NCBI GenBank assembly: GCA_039990395.1
Contig: JBDXFZ010000146.1
Span: forward strand, 992,001 to 1,056,000
Direction of reading: 5' to 3'
From: CALINF01 sp039990395
GTDB taxonomy: Bacteria; Pseudomonadota; Gammaproteobacteria; Pseudomonadales; Halieaceae
DNA: 64,000 nucleotides
The translations under genes and the position numbers were made by a program. Positions 1-9,380 of this stretch are shown in pieces. The notes under the pieces are model-generated. The model was given only the letters and a program-made list of their open reading frames with translations. It ran no database searches and was not told the DNA's origin. Positions within the stretch are counted from its first letter, which is position 1; every line of letters starts with the position of its first letter.

Positions 1-1359
1 CAACCAGGATTCCACGGCGGACAGCTCTTCGCCGAAGTGTTCCATATGGCCTTGCTCATTCAACCGTTCGAGAATGGCAATCTCGAGCTGAAAGCCTTCG
101 CGCGCGCGTTCAAGTTTGTTCTCATCGACATCCAGCACCGCTAGATTATGGTGGCCATAAGCCATTTCTCGTAGCGCTGTTTCACCGGTTGGGTCCAGCG
201 CCAGCATCTCAACCGCACTGTCTCTATAGCGTTCGATCCACTGCCTTGCCCGGGGCAGGTCGCTTTGAGTTCGATGAATGTAACCAATCCAGAACTCTGC
301 CTGCGCGCGATCAAATAGTCGGCCGGTATCTGTTGGTGACTTTTGTACGAGTACGGCACTGCGTTCATAGGCCTGAGTGAAAACCGGCATCGCTTCTTCA
401 TACCGAAACTGATCAATTCGAATCTCACCAATCTGAGTCATCACCTGCGCTTGCGTAGCAAGCTCCTGCTCGCTGAGCACTTCTACATCAACAGAGGAAA
501 AGTAGTCTAGCGCGCGTTGAGCCACACCCTCCAGCAGATCGAGTCGTCCCATGGGCCGCAAGCTAGAGCGCAGGTCGCCTACAAGATATCCAAGCAGTTC
601 CTCGGCCTGACTTTGACGCTGGTTGGCTTCGTCGCGGGCTGTGATAGCTGCGATGGCCAGGAACGTGGTGAACGCGGTTGCCACTAATGATGCTATCGAC
701 ACCCCGGCCAGCAGACGCTGGCGACGCTGGGATTCGCGTCGGCGTAGTTCATCCAAAGGGACGCCCAGAATGCCGGCAATAACTTTGAGCTTGGCCAGAT
801 GCTTACCATCGGCGCCCTCGCGAACGTCGGCAGCCATGGGGTCCACGATTCCCTCAAGCAACTCACCGTTAGCGTCGTACTGCTGGTGGATAGCGGGTGG
901 AAAACAATCATCGTCGGTGCCAATAGCAGCCGGGTCGCCATCGACGATCATGCAGTGAATGCGGTGTGCCCGACCCAGTTTCTGGAAGGTTTGAACCTCT
1001 TTATTCGTCCAGACAGAGCGCGCGGAATCGGGCGAACAGATAAGAACCAGATGCTCAGCCTGCTCCAGAGCGTCTGCTAGCAAAGACGAGAGATCGGGAG
1101 AGCTGGCCAGGTCATCTCTGTCACGAAAAATCGGACTGAGCCTCGCGGGCACCTCGCCATTGGGTGTGATCTTTCCGATTAGGGCGCGTGGGGGTTTGTA
1201 GCGCTCCATTGATTTGTGCAACCACTGGGCCCAGCGCGAATCCTCATGGCTGTAGCTGATAAACGCCTTGTATTTAAACGATTGAGAAATAGTCTGTCTT
1301 CCTCGCCGCGAAAGCGCGCATTGTCGCACTGCCACTAAGTTTAGCGCTAAACTGAACAT
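1..1359 (-). CDS. TIR domain-transmembrane-helical repeat protein (partial, C-terminus off the left edge)
   Basis: Open from an ATG at 1359 to the window edge, 453 codons with no stop. Residues about 29-150 form a TIR domain: it opens with KAFISYSHEDS, has the FRDRDDL stretch, and a SVWTNKE segment whose Glu (about residue 121) sits where the catalytic Glu of NAD-cleaving TIR domains lies. One hydrophobic segment at about 216-240 is a likely membrane helix. The remainder is helical and resembles tetratricopeptide-type repeats with alternating short and aromatic residues. TIR domains in bacteria are often NAD-consuming effectors of antiviral or stress signalling; whether this one is catalytic is inference. 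It stands alone, divergent from the CitE-like gene, with 77 bases between the two starts. The true protein is longer than shown. Confidence 0.85.
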   Translation of the reverse strand, partial: MFSLALNLVAVRQCALSRRGRQTISQSFKYKAFISYSHEDSRWAQWLHKSMERYKPPRALIGKITPNGEVPARLSPIFRDRDDLASSPDLSSLLADALEQAEHLVLICSPDSARSVWTNKEVQTFQKLGRAHRIHCMIVDGDPAAIGTDDDCFPPAIHQQYDANGELLEGIVDPMAADVREGADGKHLAKLKVIAGILGVPLDELRRRESQRRQRLLAGVSIASLVATAFTTFLAIAAITARDEANQRQSQAEELLGYLVGDLRSSLRPMGRLDLLEGVAQRALDYFSSVDVEVLSEQELATQAQVMTQIGEIRIDQFRYEEAMPVFTQAYERSAVLVQKSPTDTGRLFDRAQAEFWIGYIHRTQSDLPRARQWIERYRDSAVEMLALDPTGETALREMAYGHHNLAVLDVDENKLERAREGFQLEIAILERLNEQGHMEHFGEELSAVESWL

Positions 1360-1436
1360 GGTGTAGATTTTAAATTGCGTTAAAGTAAGTCGCTGAAATT
1401 CCAGCTTCCCTTGCCACTAGATCGGATGATTATCCT

Positions 1437-2327
1437 ATGTCGCGTGTTGCCGCTTTTCGTCCCCGTCGGTCCTGCTTGTACATGCCGGGTGCGAATACTC
1501 GCGCACTCGAAAAAGCACGAACGCTGCCAGCCGACGTGCTAATTCTGGATCTGGAAGATGCGGTGGCGCCAGATGCCAAAGACGCGGCCAGAGCAACCAT
1601 AGCGTCAGTATTGCAAGAACGGGCTTACGGTGATCGGGAGGTGATCGTGCGCGCTAATGCGCGCGATACTGCCTGGAGCAACGACGATATAGCTATGGCC
1701 GTGAGCGCCGGCGCCAACGGCGTACTACTACCCAAAGTGGAAACGGCCACTGACATCCAGCAGATCGATGCCTTGCTGGATGCTGCGGGCGCGCCTGCAG
1801 ACTTCTTGCTGTGGGCTATGATCGAAATGCCATTGGCGATTTTAAACATTCAGGAAATAGCAGCAGCGTCGGAGCACACCCGTCTCGCAGGATTCATGCT
1901 AGGGACGAACGATCTGGCCAAAGCCTACGGCGCTGTTTACACACCCGATCGCTTCGCTTTCCAGGTGCCATTGATGATGGCACTCACTGCAGCGCGGGCG
2001 TATGGCTTAGTTGCGCTAGATAGTGTGTACAACGACTTCAAGAACCCTGAGGGGTTACTGGCAGAGTGCGAGCAGGGCCGAATTCTGGGATTTGATGGCA
2101 AAACGCTGATACATCCTGCGCAGATTGATACTGCCAATACCGTGTTTTCCCCCGATCCTGGTGAGGTAGCGCAGGCAAGATTAGTAATCGATGCTTTCTC
2201 TCAAACTGAGAATCAGGGCAAGGGTGTGATACAGGTTGATGGGGCCATGGTGGAGCTACTGCACCTGGAGCAGGCGCAACAGTTGGTAGACATTGATGCG
2301 GCTATTAAGGCGCGCTCAGGCGGGTAG
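1437..2327 (+). CDS. HpcH/HpaI aldolase / citrate lyase beta (CitE)-family protein
   Basis: 296 residues, the usual length for CitE-like lyases. The N-terminus RRSCLYMPG and the LILDLEDAV strand (Mg2+-binding acidic residues), the IVRAN segment, the LLPKVE strand and the IHPAQI motif near the C-terminus are hallmarks of the family, a TIM barrel acting on CoA thioesters or 2-oxo acids such as malyl-CoA or citryl-CoA. Substrate cannot be told from sequence alone; stand-alone CitE homologues include malyl-CoA lyases and thioesterases. The ATG at 1437 has no clear ribosome-binding site. The gene converges on the SDR gene that ends at 2384. Confidence 0.85.
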   Translation: MSRVAAFRPRRSCLYMPGANTRALEKARTLPADVLILDLEDAVAPDAKDAARATIASVLQERAYGDREVIVRANARDTAWSNDDIAMAVSAGANGVLLPKVETATDIQQIDALLDAAGAPADFLLWAMIEMPLAILNIQEIAAASEHTRLAGFMLGTNDLAKAYGAVYTPDRFAFQVPLMMALTAARAYGLVALDSVYNDFKNPEGLLAECEQGRILGFDGKTLIHPAQIDTANTVFSPDPGEVAQARLVIDAFSQTENQGKGVIQVDGAMVELLHLEQAQQLVDIDAAIKARSGG

Positions 2328-2329
2328 TG

Positions 2330-2347
2330 CCTTGAGAGAGCTCAGGG
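2330..2347. terminator. Possible hairpin between convergent genes
   Basis: CCTTGAG (2330-2336) and CTCAGGG (2341-2347) can form a seven-pair stem, including one G-T pair, with a four-base loop between two convergent genes. There is no T-run on either side, so a role in termination is only a guess from position. Confidence 0.3.
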
Positions 2348-2383
2348 ATTCTGCACCTGAGGCGAATCCTTCGTGATGTGAAC

Positions 2384-3106
2384 CTACCAATTCTCCTTGA
2401 ACGGCCGCACATCAACCTCGAAGGTCCAGCAATTGCGTGGCTGGGTATGCATAAACAGATAGGCATCGGCGATGGCATCGGGTTCTAGCGTACCGTCTTC
2501 ACCCAGCGCATCCAGAAACTCACTAAAGCGACTGCGCAGCCGCTCTCCGTTTATACCGCCATCTACCACCACATGCCCCACGTGAACGCCCTTGGGGCCG
2601 TAGTCTTTGGCCAGTGCCTGCGCCAGGTTGCGCAGGGCGGCCTTGGATGCACCAAAATGCGCGAAATTAGGACGACCGCGCATAGAGGCCGAGGCGCCGG
2701 TAAACAGCAATGATCCCTGGGTTTCTTCTAACACGGGCAGTGCGGCTTTGGCGGTGATAAAGGCAGATAGCGTGCATACGCGCCAGAAGTTCTCAAACTG
2801 CTCGGCGGTTAGGTCGGCAAAAGCGATGGGCTGATTGTTGCCCACATTGAAGGTGACGTTTTTGACGGTGCCTATGCCCTGAGCCGTTTGCATCAGTTTG
2901 GCAACGGCCGCTTCGTCGGTTGCGTCGGTTACACAAGCAGAGGCGGCGCCGCCAGCAGCTGCGATCTCATCTACCACCTGTTGAAGGCGCTCAGGTGTTC
3001 GTCCAGCAACGACAGTGTGTAAGCCGGCACTCGCAAACTTACGTGCAACAGCAGCACCCAGCCCATTACTCGCACTCACGCCCAACACTACGGATACATC
3101 TGTCAT
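2384..3106 (-). CDS. SDR-family oxidoreductase with Phe in place of the catalytic Tyr
   Basis: 240 residues with a Rossmann fold of the short-chain dehydrogenase/reductase family: an N-terminal glycine motif GVSASNGLGA (normally TGxxxGxG), the NVTFNVGNN segment in place of NNAG, and a C-terminal PFKENW tail. The active-site motif YxxxK reads HFGASK, so the usual catalytic Tyr is Phe (codon TTT, read on the minus strand near 2660), while the Lys and an upstream Ser are kept. Such replacement is seen in some SDR subfamilies and suggests altered catalysis or a non-enzymatic role. The gene lies 53 bases downstream of the MATE gene and may share its transcript. Start ATG 3106. Confidence 0.8.
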   Translation of the reverse strand: MTDVSVVLGVSASNGLGAAVARKFASAGLHTVVAGRTPERLQQVVDEIAAAGGAASACVTDATDEAAVAKLMQTAQGIGTVKNVTFNVGNNQPIAFADLTAEQFENFWRVCTLSAFITAKAALPVLEETQGSLLFTGASASMRGRPNFAHFGASKAALRNLAQALAKDYGPKGVHVGHVVVDGGINGERLRSRFSEFLDALGEDGTLEPDAIADAYLFMHTQPRNCWTFEVDVRPFKENW

Positions 3107-3159
3107 GGTTTTTGCTCCTGTAATTTAAGTGGCGCCATGCGTTGATTCACAAATGGCCG

Positions 3160-4512
3160 CTATTGCAATCCGCTCCGCCAGGCACCTAACTTTAACGATC
3201 CCGCGATGATCACGCCGTACATGGCCATCGCAAGACCGGCCGCGTGGAATACACCATTGAGCCCTAGCTCGAGCGTAAATGCCAATAACAGCGCACCACC
3301 GATGGCCAGAATAATACGCACGCAGGTAGCAAGAACCGGCCAGAACATAAAGCCCGCGCCTTGCGCAGCAAAGTATAGGGATAGCCCCAATCCCTGAAAC
3401 GCGAAGTAGGGTCCCACAATCTGGATATAAGATTTGGCCGAGGCATGAATCGCCTCGTCGGTTGAGAATAGCGGAATCCAGCTGTCGGCAGTTAATGCCA
3501 GAGTGACGCCAATAACACCAGCCATCGCTGCTGCACAAGCGCCACCAATCCAACCTACGTGCTCGGCTCGGACCACGTTTGATGCACCAATGGCCATTCC
3601 CACGAGCGCCGTCATGGCCGCACCTAAGCCAAAGATTAGAGGGACCATCAAAAACTCGATACGCGATCCAATACCGTATCCAGCTAGTGCTTGCTCGCCG
3701 AAGCTACCCACAATAGCGGTTAAACTGATAATGGTTGCTACGGTGAGAAGTGGCGAAAGAGACGCGGGCAGGGCGACTTTGGAAATATCGGCAAACAAGT
3801 CTCGGCTAAAAACACAGGCAGAGCGCTTTAAATTCACTGGCATACCGCCAAGCGAGAGCTTGTAAATCATTATTGCGCTAGTGATTAGACTGGCCACTAC
3901 CGCAGAAACGGCCGCCCCTACAACGCCGAGTTGAGGAGCGCCAAATGCGCCGAGTATTAAGGTGCCAGACAAGGGTACTTGAATGAACGCGCCAAATACC
4001 ATGATACGCGCTGGAAACTGCATGTTGCCCATGCCGCGAAACACAGCGCCAAGTACGCCCAGCAGCCAGATAAAAATACCACCTGTAAACAACACCAGGC
4101 AGTACAGGCTGGCTTGGCCTAATACATCGCCCTTGCCACCAAGAAACCCCAGAAAATACTCGCCGCCAATCATGAATACCAAAAGGAATACCACAGCGCC
4201 GGCTGTTGCGTAGGCAATGGAATGCCACACAAGACGCTCAGCCCGCTCAAGATCGCCAGCACCTACAGCGCGAGCGATAGAGGAGGCGACGCCACCACCC
4301 AGCGCACCACCCGACATCATCTGGGTGAGCATAAGCAAGGGAAAAACCAGAGCAATGGTCGCTAGCGAGGTGGTGCCGAGCTTACCGATAAACCACACCT
4401 CGGTAAGGCTGACTCCCGACTGGATCAGAAAGGCAATACTATTGGGCGCCGATAGGCGCATTAACAGGCCAAAGGGCGGGGCGGTGAGTAGCATTTCGGT
4501 GCGGTCATGCAT
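3160..4512 (-). CDS. MATE-family multidrug exporter
   Basis: 450 residues with about 12 hydrophobic segments in two similar halves, the layout of MATE (multidrug and toxic compound extrusion) transporters, which export organic cations in exchange for Na+ or H+. The N-terminus (NSIAFLIQSGVSLTEVWFIG) carries the conserved Q-S and E-W-F region of transmembrane helix 1. It lies 31 bases downstream of the ABC-F gene on the same strand and may be cotranscribed. The substrate is unknown. Two Met codons lie at the start (4512 and the fallback at residue 7). Confidence 0.9.
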   Translation of the reverse strand: MHDRTEMLLTAPPFGLLMRLSAPNSIAFLIQSGVSLTEVWFIGKLGTTSLATIALVFPLLMLTQMMSGGALGGGVASSIARAVGAGDLERAERLVWHSIAYATAGAVVFLLVFMIGGEYFLGFLGGKGDVLGQASLYCLVLFTGGIFIWLLGVLGAVFRGMGNMQFPARIMVFGAFIQVPLSGTLILGAFGAPQLGVVGAAVSAVVASLITSAIMIYKLSLGGMPVNLKRSACVFSRDLFADISKVALPASLSPLLTVATIISLTAIVGSFGEQALAGYGIGSRIEFLMVPLIFGLGAAMTALVGMAIGASNVVRAEHVGWIGGACAAAMAGVIGVTLALTADSWIPLFSTDEAIHASAKSYIQIVGPYFAFQGLGLSLYFAAQGAGFMFWPVLATCVRIILAIGGALLLAFTLELGLNGVFHAAGLAMAMYGVIIAGSLKLGAWRSGLQ

Positions 4513-4543
4513 CTGGTATAGCCCTGCTGTTTATCTCACGTTG

Positions 4544-6154
4544 CTAGGCAGACGCGCGTTTCTCTTCGAGTAACTGACTGGCCAGATACTCATCGTAGCT
4601 GCCTTGGAAGTCGATTAAAGAATGATTCTTGATCTCTACAATACGCGTTGCCAGCGATGAAACAAACTCGCGATCGTGACTCACGAAGATCAGAGTGCCG
4701 TCGTAATGTTCTAGCGCCAGGTTCAGCGCTTCAATCGACTCCATATCCAGGTGGTTGGTGGGCTCGTCCATAATTAATACATTGGTATCGAGCATCATCA
4801 ACTTTCCAAACAGCAGGCGGTTCTTCTCGCCACCGGAGCATACGTTCACAGGCTTTAAGAAATCTTCTGAAGAAAACAACAGGCGTCCAAGCGTTGCGCG
4901 CACTACCTGGTCGTCATGACTGGGCTTACGCCACTGACTCATCCAGTCGTAGAGGTTCATCGTGCTTTCGAACTCGGCGTTGCTGTCCTGCGGGCAGTAG
5001 CCTAGCGTGGCATTTTCGGCCCACTTTACTGTGCCACTGTTAGCCTGGAGCTCATCCAGCAGGCAACGCAGAAAGGTGGTTTTACCCGTGCCATTTTCAC
5101 CAATCACCGCGAGCCGCGCACCGGCTTCTAAAATAACGCTGCCATTATCAAACAACGTTTCTCCGTCGAAACCATGGCCCAGCTTATCCAGCACTACTGC
5201 CTGACGATGGAGTTTCTTGTCTTGCTTAAAGCGGATATAGGGGCTAACGCGGCTAGACGGCTTGATGTCTTCTAGCTGAATCTTTTCGATACGTTTGGCG
5301 CGCGATGTAGCCTGCTTGGCCTTGGATGCGTTAGCGGAGAATCGGCTCACAAATTGCTGCAGGTCCGCGATCTCGGCGCTCTTTTTGGCGTTCTGGGAGT
5401 GCTGGCGCTCGCGCACGGCGGTCGCAGCAGTCATGAAGTCATCATAATTGCCGGGATAGACCCGCAGCTCACCGTAGTCAATGTCCGCCATGTGCGTACA
5501 TACCGCGTTTAGAAAGTGGCGGTCGTGAGAAATAATCACCATGGTGCACTTACGCTCATTGAGCATCGCCTCAAGCCAGCGAATGGTATCGATGTCGAGG
5601 TTGTTGGTGGGTTCGTCGAGCAACAAAATATCGGGATCCGAGAACAGCGCCTGAGCCAGCAGTACGCGTAGCTTCCAGCCTGGGGCTACTTCGCTCATTA
5701 GGCCAAAATGCAATTCCTGGGCAATGCCTGCGCCCGTGAGAATCTCCTGCGCGCGACTCTCTGCGCTGTAGCCATCCATCTCGGCAAACTGTACCTCGAG
5801 CTCTGCCACTTTCATCCCGTCTTCTTCAGTCATGTCGGGTAGGGCATAGATGCGATCGCGCTCCTGCTTGATGGCCCACAGCTCCTCATGACCCATGATC
5901 ACAGTATCGACCACGGTAAATTCTTCAAAGGCGAACTGGTTCTGGCTAAGCGTGCCTACACGCTCATTCGGTGTAATCGAGACGTTGCCAGCAGTTGGCA
6001 CGAGGCTACCATCCAGAATCTTCATGAAGGTGGATTTGCCGCAACCATTAGCTCCTATCAAGCCATAGCGGTTGCCATTGCCGAACTTAACGGAGATGTC
6101 TTCAAATAGCGGCTTGGCGCCAAACTGCATGGTGATATTAGCTGTTGAGATCAC
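4544..6154 (-). CDS. ybiT: ABC-F family ATPase, YbiT type
   Basis: 536 residues with two ATP-binding domains and no membrane segments, as in ribosome-associated ABC-F translation factors. Walker A GANGCGKST and GENGTGKTT, Walker B/DEPTN motifs LLLDEPTNNLD and LIMDEPTNHLD. The first signature motif is APGWKLR rather than LSGGQ, while the second is CSGGEKNR; this asymmetry is characteristic of the YbiT subgroup. A charged linker rich in Lys at about residues 255-300 joins the domains. Starts with GTG at 6154. First gene of a minus-strand run with the MATE and SDR genes. Confidence 0.93.
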   Translation of the reverse strand: MISTANITMQFGAKPLFEDISVKFGNGNRYGLIGANGCGKSTFMKILDGSLVPTAGNVSITPNERVGTLSQNQFAFEEFTVVDTVIMGHEELWAIKQERDRIYALPDMTEEDGMKVAELEVQFAEMDGYSAESRAQEILTGAGIAQELHFGLMSEVAPGWKLRVLLAQALFSDPDILLLDEPTNNLDIDTIRWLEAMLNERKCTMVIISHDRHFLNAVCTHMADIDYGELRVYPGNYDDFMTAATAVRERQHSQNAKKSAEIADLQQFVSRFSANASKAKQATSRAKRIEKIQLEDIKPSSRVSPYIRFKQDKKLHRQAVVLDKLGHGFDGETLFDNGSVILEAGARLAVIGENGTGKTTFLRCLLDELQANSGTVKWAENATLGYCPQDSNAEFESTMNLYDWMSQWRKPSHDDQVVRATLGRLLFSSEDFLKPVNVCSGGEKNRLLFGKLMMLDTNVLIMDEPTNHLDMESIEALNLALEHYDGTLIFVSHDREFVSSLATRIVEIKNHSLIDFQGSYDEYLASQLLEEKRASA

Positions 6155-6222
6155 GTAGGTATTCCCGGGATTAAGAGCGTATTGGGCAGCAGAGTCGACT
6201 TAAAGTGAGGTGCTTTGTGAAG

Positions 6223-6245
6223 AGTGCGCCGTAAAGGCGCGCACT
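6223..6245. other. GC-rich hairpin in intergenic region
   Basis: GTGCGCC, a five-base loop GTAAA and GGCGCGCAC form an imperfect hairpin with a small bulge. It lies between the hydroxylase stop (6369) and the ABC-F start, both genes reading leftward. No strong T-run follows it, so it may or may not end the hydroxylase transcript. The rest of 6155-6368 shows nothing recognisable. Confidence 0.35.
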
Positions 6246-6368
6246 GTAGAGGTCTGAGGCGCTAAAGTCGACCCTCATAGATGGTAATAGTGGCTGTGCG
6301 AGCAGTGGCGAGACGCACTGAATGTACGCCGCTCATTAGAGTGACTTCCAAGGTGTGCAAGCAACCCC

Positions 6369-7280
6369 TCAGTTAGCATTGGCCTCTTGTCTTAATACTC
6401 GAGCTCGCTTGTCTTTGCCATCGTGGCTCCAGCCAGGCGCCTTCAAAACATACCGCAGCTTATCGCTCCATCGATCAGCGCGCCGGATGTCTTTTGCCAT
6501 AGCAGAATACTCATGCGTAGCGACATGGATTGGGTGTAGAGATTCTATATTTTGGGTTAGCCCGTAAACTGGCGGCTCGCCTTCCACTTCTGGTGAGAAT
6601 GTACCGAAGAGCTTGTCCCAAATAATCAGCACCCCTGCATGATTGCAATCCAGGTAACGGATATTGGACGCATGGTGAACACGGTGGTGTGAAGGCGTGT
6701 TGAAAATACGCTCAAACCAGACAGGTAAACGATCGATTAACTCGGTGTGCAGCCAGAACTGGTAGAACAGGTTCAGTGACATCATGGTGAACACCATGAT
6801 TGGATCAAATCCAAGCAGAGGCAGTGGCAGCCAGAACAAATACTTGTGCACACGCTCCGTGACCCCCTGGCGTAACGCCGTGGCAAAATTCATCTTTATG
6901 GCGGAATGGTGAGAGACGTGACCCGCCCAAAGCAAACGTACCTCATGATTGGAGCGATGCATGGCGTAGTAGGTTAGATCGTCAAGGAAAAAGAGAAGCA
7001 CCCAGGCCCACCATTGTCGCTGCACAATGTCTGCAAGAGGACTGATGCTGTGTAGAAAGAAGAACGCCACCAACGCAGCAAATTTGGGCAATACATCGAC
7101 AAAGACCACAAATAGGGTCATCCACAACGAGGCTATTGAATCTTGCTTGTCGAACAGATCGAGATTTCTTCTGCGATCGATGACAACTTCGATGACAAGC
7201 GCCAGCAGAAAGACAGGCAGGAAGATGTAGATCAAGTCATCCTTAGCTAACTCGTCCAGATAAAATTGCAGGTCATGCAT
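6369..7280 (-). CDS. Sterol desaturase / fatty acid hydroxylase family membrane protein
   Basis: 303 residues with several hydrophobic segments and the clustered histidines that bind the di-iron centre in this family: HRSNH, HVSHH and HHRVHH, plus a later HPIHVATHEY region. Enzymes of this family hydroxylate or desaturate membrane lipids or carotenoids using O2. The actual lipid substrate is not visible from the sequence. The gene is divergent from an AraC-type regulator 144 bases away, which may control it. Start ATG 7280 (ATG CAT GAC). Confidence 0.88.
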   Translation of the reverse strand: MHDLQFYLDELAKDDLIYIFLPVFLLALVIEVVIDRRRNLDLFDKQDSIASLWMTLFVVFVDVLPKFAALVAFFFLHSISPLADIVQRQWWAWVLLFFLDDLTYYAMHRSNHEVRLLWAGHVSHHSAIKMNFATALRQGVTERVHKYLFWLPLPLLGFDPIMVFTMMSLNLFYQFWLHTELIDRLPVWFERIFNTPSHHRVHHASNIRYLDCNHAGVLIIWDKLFGTFSPEVEGEPPVYGLTQNIESLHPIHVATHEYSAMAKDIRRADRWSDKLRYVLKAPGWSHDGKDKRARVLRQEANAN

Positions 7281-7424
7281 AGTTCTTCACTCGCTAGTTA
7301 TTCACCACCAGGCACGCGGCACCGGTAGATTTTCCAGTATTTGATTAAGCTACTCTCTCTGGGCATACTAAACTTGGCTTTTGGTGACATATGGCTTTTA
7401 TCAACCACGGAATCTGCGATCAAT

Positions 7425-8441
7425 ATGACGGACTATTTGATTCGGGCACAGGGCTTTGGGGCGATAGACCAGCTGCTTGAAGAGCTTGGATGCGATGTCG
7501 ATGCAGCCTTTCGATGCGCAAATCTGGAGCTCTCATTACTGGACGTAGAAAACGGCAATTTACCGGTGGACTATCGGGATTTTTTGTCACTCCTTAACCA
7601 CTGCGCAGAGATAACCGACAGGCAAGACTTTGGGTTGCTACTGAGTCGCTACCAGGACATGCGCGTAATCGGCCTGCCTGGGAGCGTAATGTACGAGGCG
7701 CCAACCCTTAGAGCCGCTCTTCATGATCTGCAGGCCTTTTTTCATCTACACATGAATGGCATGCGGGTGATCTTCGACGAAGGAAAACACACCAGTCTGA
7801 TAGCGCTGGAGATAGTGATGCCTTTTCCACCAAGTTATCGTCAGCAGATGGAGCTTTCGCTCGGTATTGGACTGCGATTTATCCGCCGCTTAATCGGAGA
7901 GTCCTGGAACCCCCAGCTAGCGCACTTTGAACACGCAGAGGATGCCGGTTCAGCCAGCACAGCAGCACTCTTTAAGTGCCCAATCAGCTATGGTCAGGAA
8001 ATCAATGGGTACTATTTTGACTCGTCCATACTCGATATACCCAGGACGCAATTCAACTCTCAGTCACACCAGATATTGTATGATTACTTGTCAATGCAGA
8101 CGCGCCTAGTGCATCGAGATTTGATAATCGACATTACTGAACAAATCGTTCGAGGAATAAGACGAGGGGAGTGCGGTATCGACGCCGTAAGTGCGGCAGC
8201 CGGCTACACTCGACGAACACTGCAACGCAAGCTTGCAGAAAACAACATTCTTTACCGCGATCTTTTGGAACAAACGAGGATGGATTTAGCTCAACGATAT
8301 CTTAGGGTGGACTCAATACCGATTACCGACATATCCGACATTCTTTGCTATGCACAGCTGAGCGTTTTTTCCAGAGCATTCCAGCGCTATTTTGGTGTGG
8401 CACCACGTCGCTGGCGTCAACAGCTAGCCCGGGGTGATTAA
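7425..8441 (+). CDS. AraC-family transcriptional regulator
   Basis: 338 residues from ATG 7425 (an upstream TTG at 7341 would add 28 residues that do not look like the family). The N-terminal two thirds fits the arabinose-binding-like domain of OruR/ArgR-type AraC regulators; the C-terminal 100 residues hold two helix-turn-helix motifs, including AAGYTRRTLQRKL and ISDILCYAQLSVFSRAFQRYFG with the family's terminal PRRWR. It is divergent from the sterol desaturase-like gene and upstream of an SDR gene, so it plausibly controls one or both. Confidence 0.9.
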   Translation: MTDYLIRAQGFGAIDQLLEELGCDVDAAFRCANLELSLLDVENGNLPVDYRDFLSLLNHCAEITDRQDFGLLLSRYQDMRVIGLPGSVMYEAPTLRAALHDLQAFFHLHMNGMRVIFDEGKHTSLIALEIVMPFPPSYRQQMELSLGIGLRFIRRLIGESWNPQLAHFEHAEDAGSASTAALFKCPISYGQEINGYYFDSSILDIPRTQFNSQSHQILYDYLSMQTRLVHRDLIIDITEQIVRGIRRGECGIDAVSAAAGYTRRTLQRKLAENNILYRDLLEQTRMDLAQRYLRVDSIPITDISDILCYAQLSVFSRAFQRYFGVAPRRWRQQLARGD

Positions 8442-8503
8442 GCTAGCTGCAAAAGCCGTGTAGTTGCGAATACGGATAACTTTAGTTTTTAGGAAACAAC
8501 AGT

Positions 8504-9307
8504 ATGATTGACTATCAAGGAAAAACGGTACTCGTGACTGGCGCCGCATCAGGCATCGGTGCAGCGTTGGCAGCAGCGCTGGGTGAGCGGGGCGCCCGTG
8601 TTATCTGCGCAGATATCAATATTGATGATGCCGAGCGGGTAGCCGCTTCAATAGGCAACGAATCGTGCGCAATTCACTGTGATCTCTCAGATCCAACAGC
8701 CGCGCAGAAACTGGTTGAAGATGCTGCAGCGATCTCCGGTAGGCTGGATCTCATCTGTTCTAATGCGGGCATTGGTCATAGAAGCAACGTACTCAAGGAA
8801 GACATGGAAGATGCCGGCGCTCTGGTGCGCCTGTTTGAAATCAACTTCTATGCAGCCATGAAAATCGCCAAGGCGTACGGCCAGTTTCTAAACAGTACTG
8901 AGCAAACGGGGCGGCTGATGGTCACCGCATCAGAAAACTCACTGAGCTTGCCTAGTGCGGTAAGGCGTAGCTCTATGGCTTTCTATGGCGCTTCAAAACA
9001 TGCGGTGCTGATCGCACTGGAGTGGCTACAGATTGATTTACGCAAGGAGCCAATGGATTTGCACGTGCTGATGCCGGGAGCCGTCTACACGCCTCTCATA
9101 TCCAAGGTCTTGCCTGATCCGGCAATGGCGCCACCAGAGCTTGAGCTTATTTCAGCGAAGGAGTGTGCAGCCATCGCGTTGCGAGGGCTGGATCTTGGAT
9201 TGTTCTATATTCCCACTCAGGCACACCTGCTGGAAGATATGCGACCACGCATGCAAGAAGTAGAGAACTCACTGCTGGCACTGGGCGTACTGGACTACGA
9301 CGAATAA
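8504..9307 (+). CDS. SDR-family oxidoreductase
   Basis: 267 residues. Classical short-chain dehydrogenase features: TGAASGIG cofactor loop near residue 12, ADIN acidic end of strand 2 (suggesting NAD preference), SNAGIG, and the intact active site with Ser and YGASK. Preceded by AGGAAAC seven to ten bases upstream of ATG 8504. Downstream of the AraC gene on the same strand. Substrate unknown. Confidence 0.9.
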   Translation: MIDYQGKTVLVTGAASGIGAALAAALGERGARVICADINIDDAERVAASIGNESCAIHCDLSDPTAAQKLVEDAAAISGRLDLICSNAGIGHRSNVLKEDMEDAGALVRLFEINFYAAMKIAKAYGQFLNSTEQTGRLMVTASENSLSLPSAVRRSSMAFYGASKHAVLIALEWLQIDLRKEPMDLHVLMPGAVYTPLISKVLPDPAMAPPELELISAKECAAIALRGLDLGLFYIPTQAHLLEDMRPRMQEVENSLLALGVLDYDE

Positions 9308-9380
9308 AAATAATGCAACGAACAAGGATTAGACCTACGAGCAGAGCAGCCCATGAGCCGCCCTGGGAGTATTGTCGGCG

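Noticed and set aside
4544..6154. The missing LSGGQ motif in the first ABC domain as a defect
   Set aside because: The APGWK variant is typical of the YbiT subgroup of ABC-F proteins, not a mutation.
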